A stretch of DNA of 45,165 nucleotides, taken from Reticulitermes lucifugus. Its lineage: Eukaryota; Arthropoda; Insecta; Blattodea; Rhinotermitidae. Positions within the stretch are counted from its first letter, which is position 1, and each line of letters starts with the position of its first letter. The stretch lies in NCBI GenBank assembly GCA_026260175.1, contig JAKCWW010000276.1, forward strand, positions 75,439 to 120,603. Reading direction: 5' to 3'. Of the stretch, positions 45,145 to 45,165 are shown piece after piece. The notes beneath the pieces were generated by a model that ran no database searches, was not told where the DNA came from, and was given only the letters and a program-made list of their open reading frames with translations. Position numbers and translations under genes: made by a program.

Positions 45145-45165
45145 ACACACACACACACACACACA
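45145..45165. repeat. (CA)n microsatellite at window end
   Basis: At least nine CA units, running out of the window. Confidence 0.9.

Overview
The window reads as nuclear DNA of an insect, with one recognisable protein-coding gene in 45 kb. Arthropod origin follows from the RR-type (chitin-binding) cuticular protein on the minus strand. The low gene density, AT-rich intergenic DNA, truncated non-LTR retrotransposon tails, several tRNA-derived SINE families, TIR elements and Penelope-like fold-back motifs resemble large repeat-rich polyneopteran genomes. A cockroach or termite is my guess, and the sequence alone does not prove the order. No bacterial operon, CRISPR array, rRNA or functional tRNA gene is visible.

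Layout. 1-9.4 kb: a SINE-A tail, two copies of one LINE 3' end in opposite orientation, a degraded SINE-B, two adjacent SINE-E 3' parts, and a 590-bp TIR element that still carries a 48-codon open frame resembling a transposase C-terminus. 9.4-16 kb: SINE-D and SINE-E copies, small hairpins and microsatellites. 16-21.8 kb: two related fold-back elements, a Penelope-like terminal motif, an intact SINE-A with target-site duplication, and a TAA-flanked Harbinger-like element whose centre is an assembly gap. 21.8-27.8 kb: AT-rich DNA with a LINE tail, a perfect palindrome, and an inverted pair of Penelope-like ends. 27.9-29.85 kb: the cuticular protein exon. 30-45 kb: SINEs of four families, a second LINE type, a TA-flanked MITE holding a nested SINE, a Z-DNA-prone tract, a perfect 23-bp inverted repeat, another Penelope-like motif and a TIR element.

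The single gene encodes a secreted Ser/Thr/Gln-rich cuticle component with four heptad repeats and a C-terminal chitin-binding domain. Its 5' exon or exons lie further along the minus strand and were not found. The rest is repeats and their remains. I see no convincing undescribed multi-gene system. The most interesting structural signal is a recurring fold-back motif resembling a minimal hammerhead-ribozyme core, seen at about eight places in several repeats.
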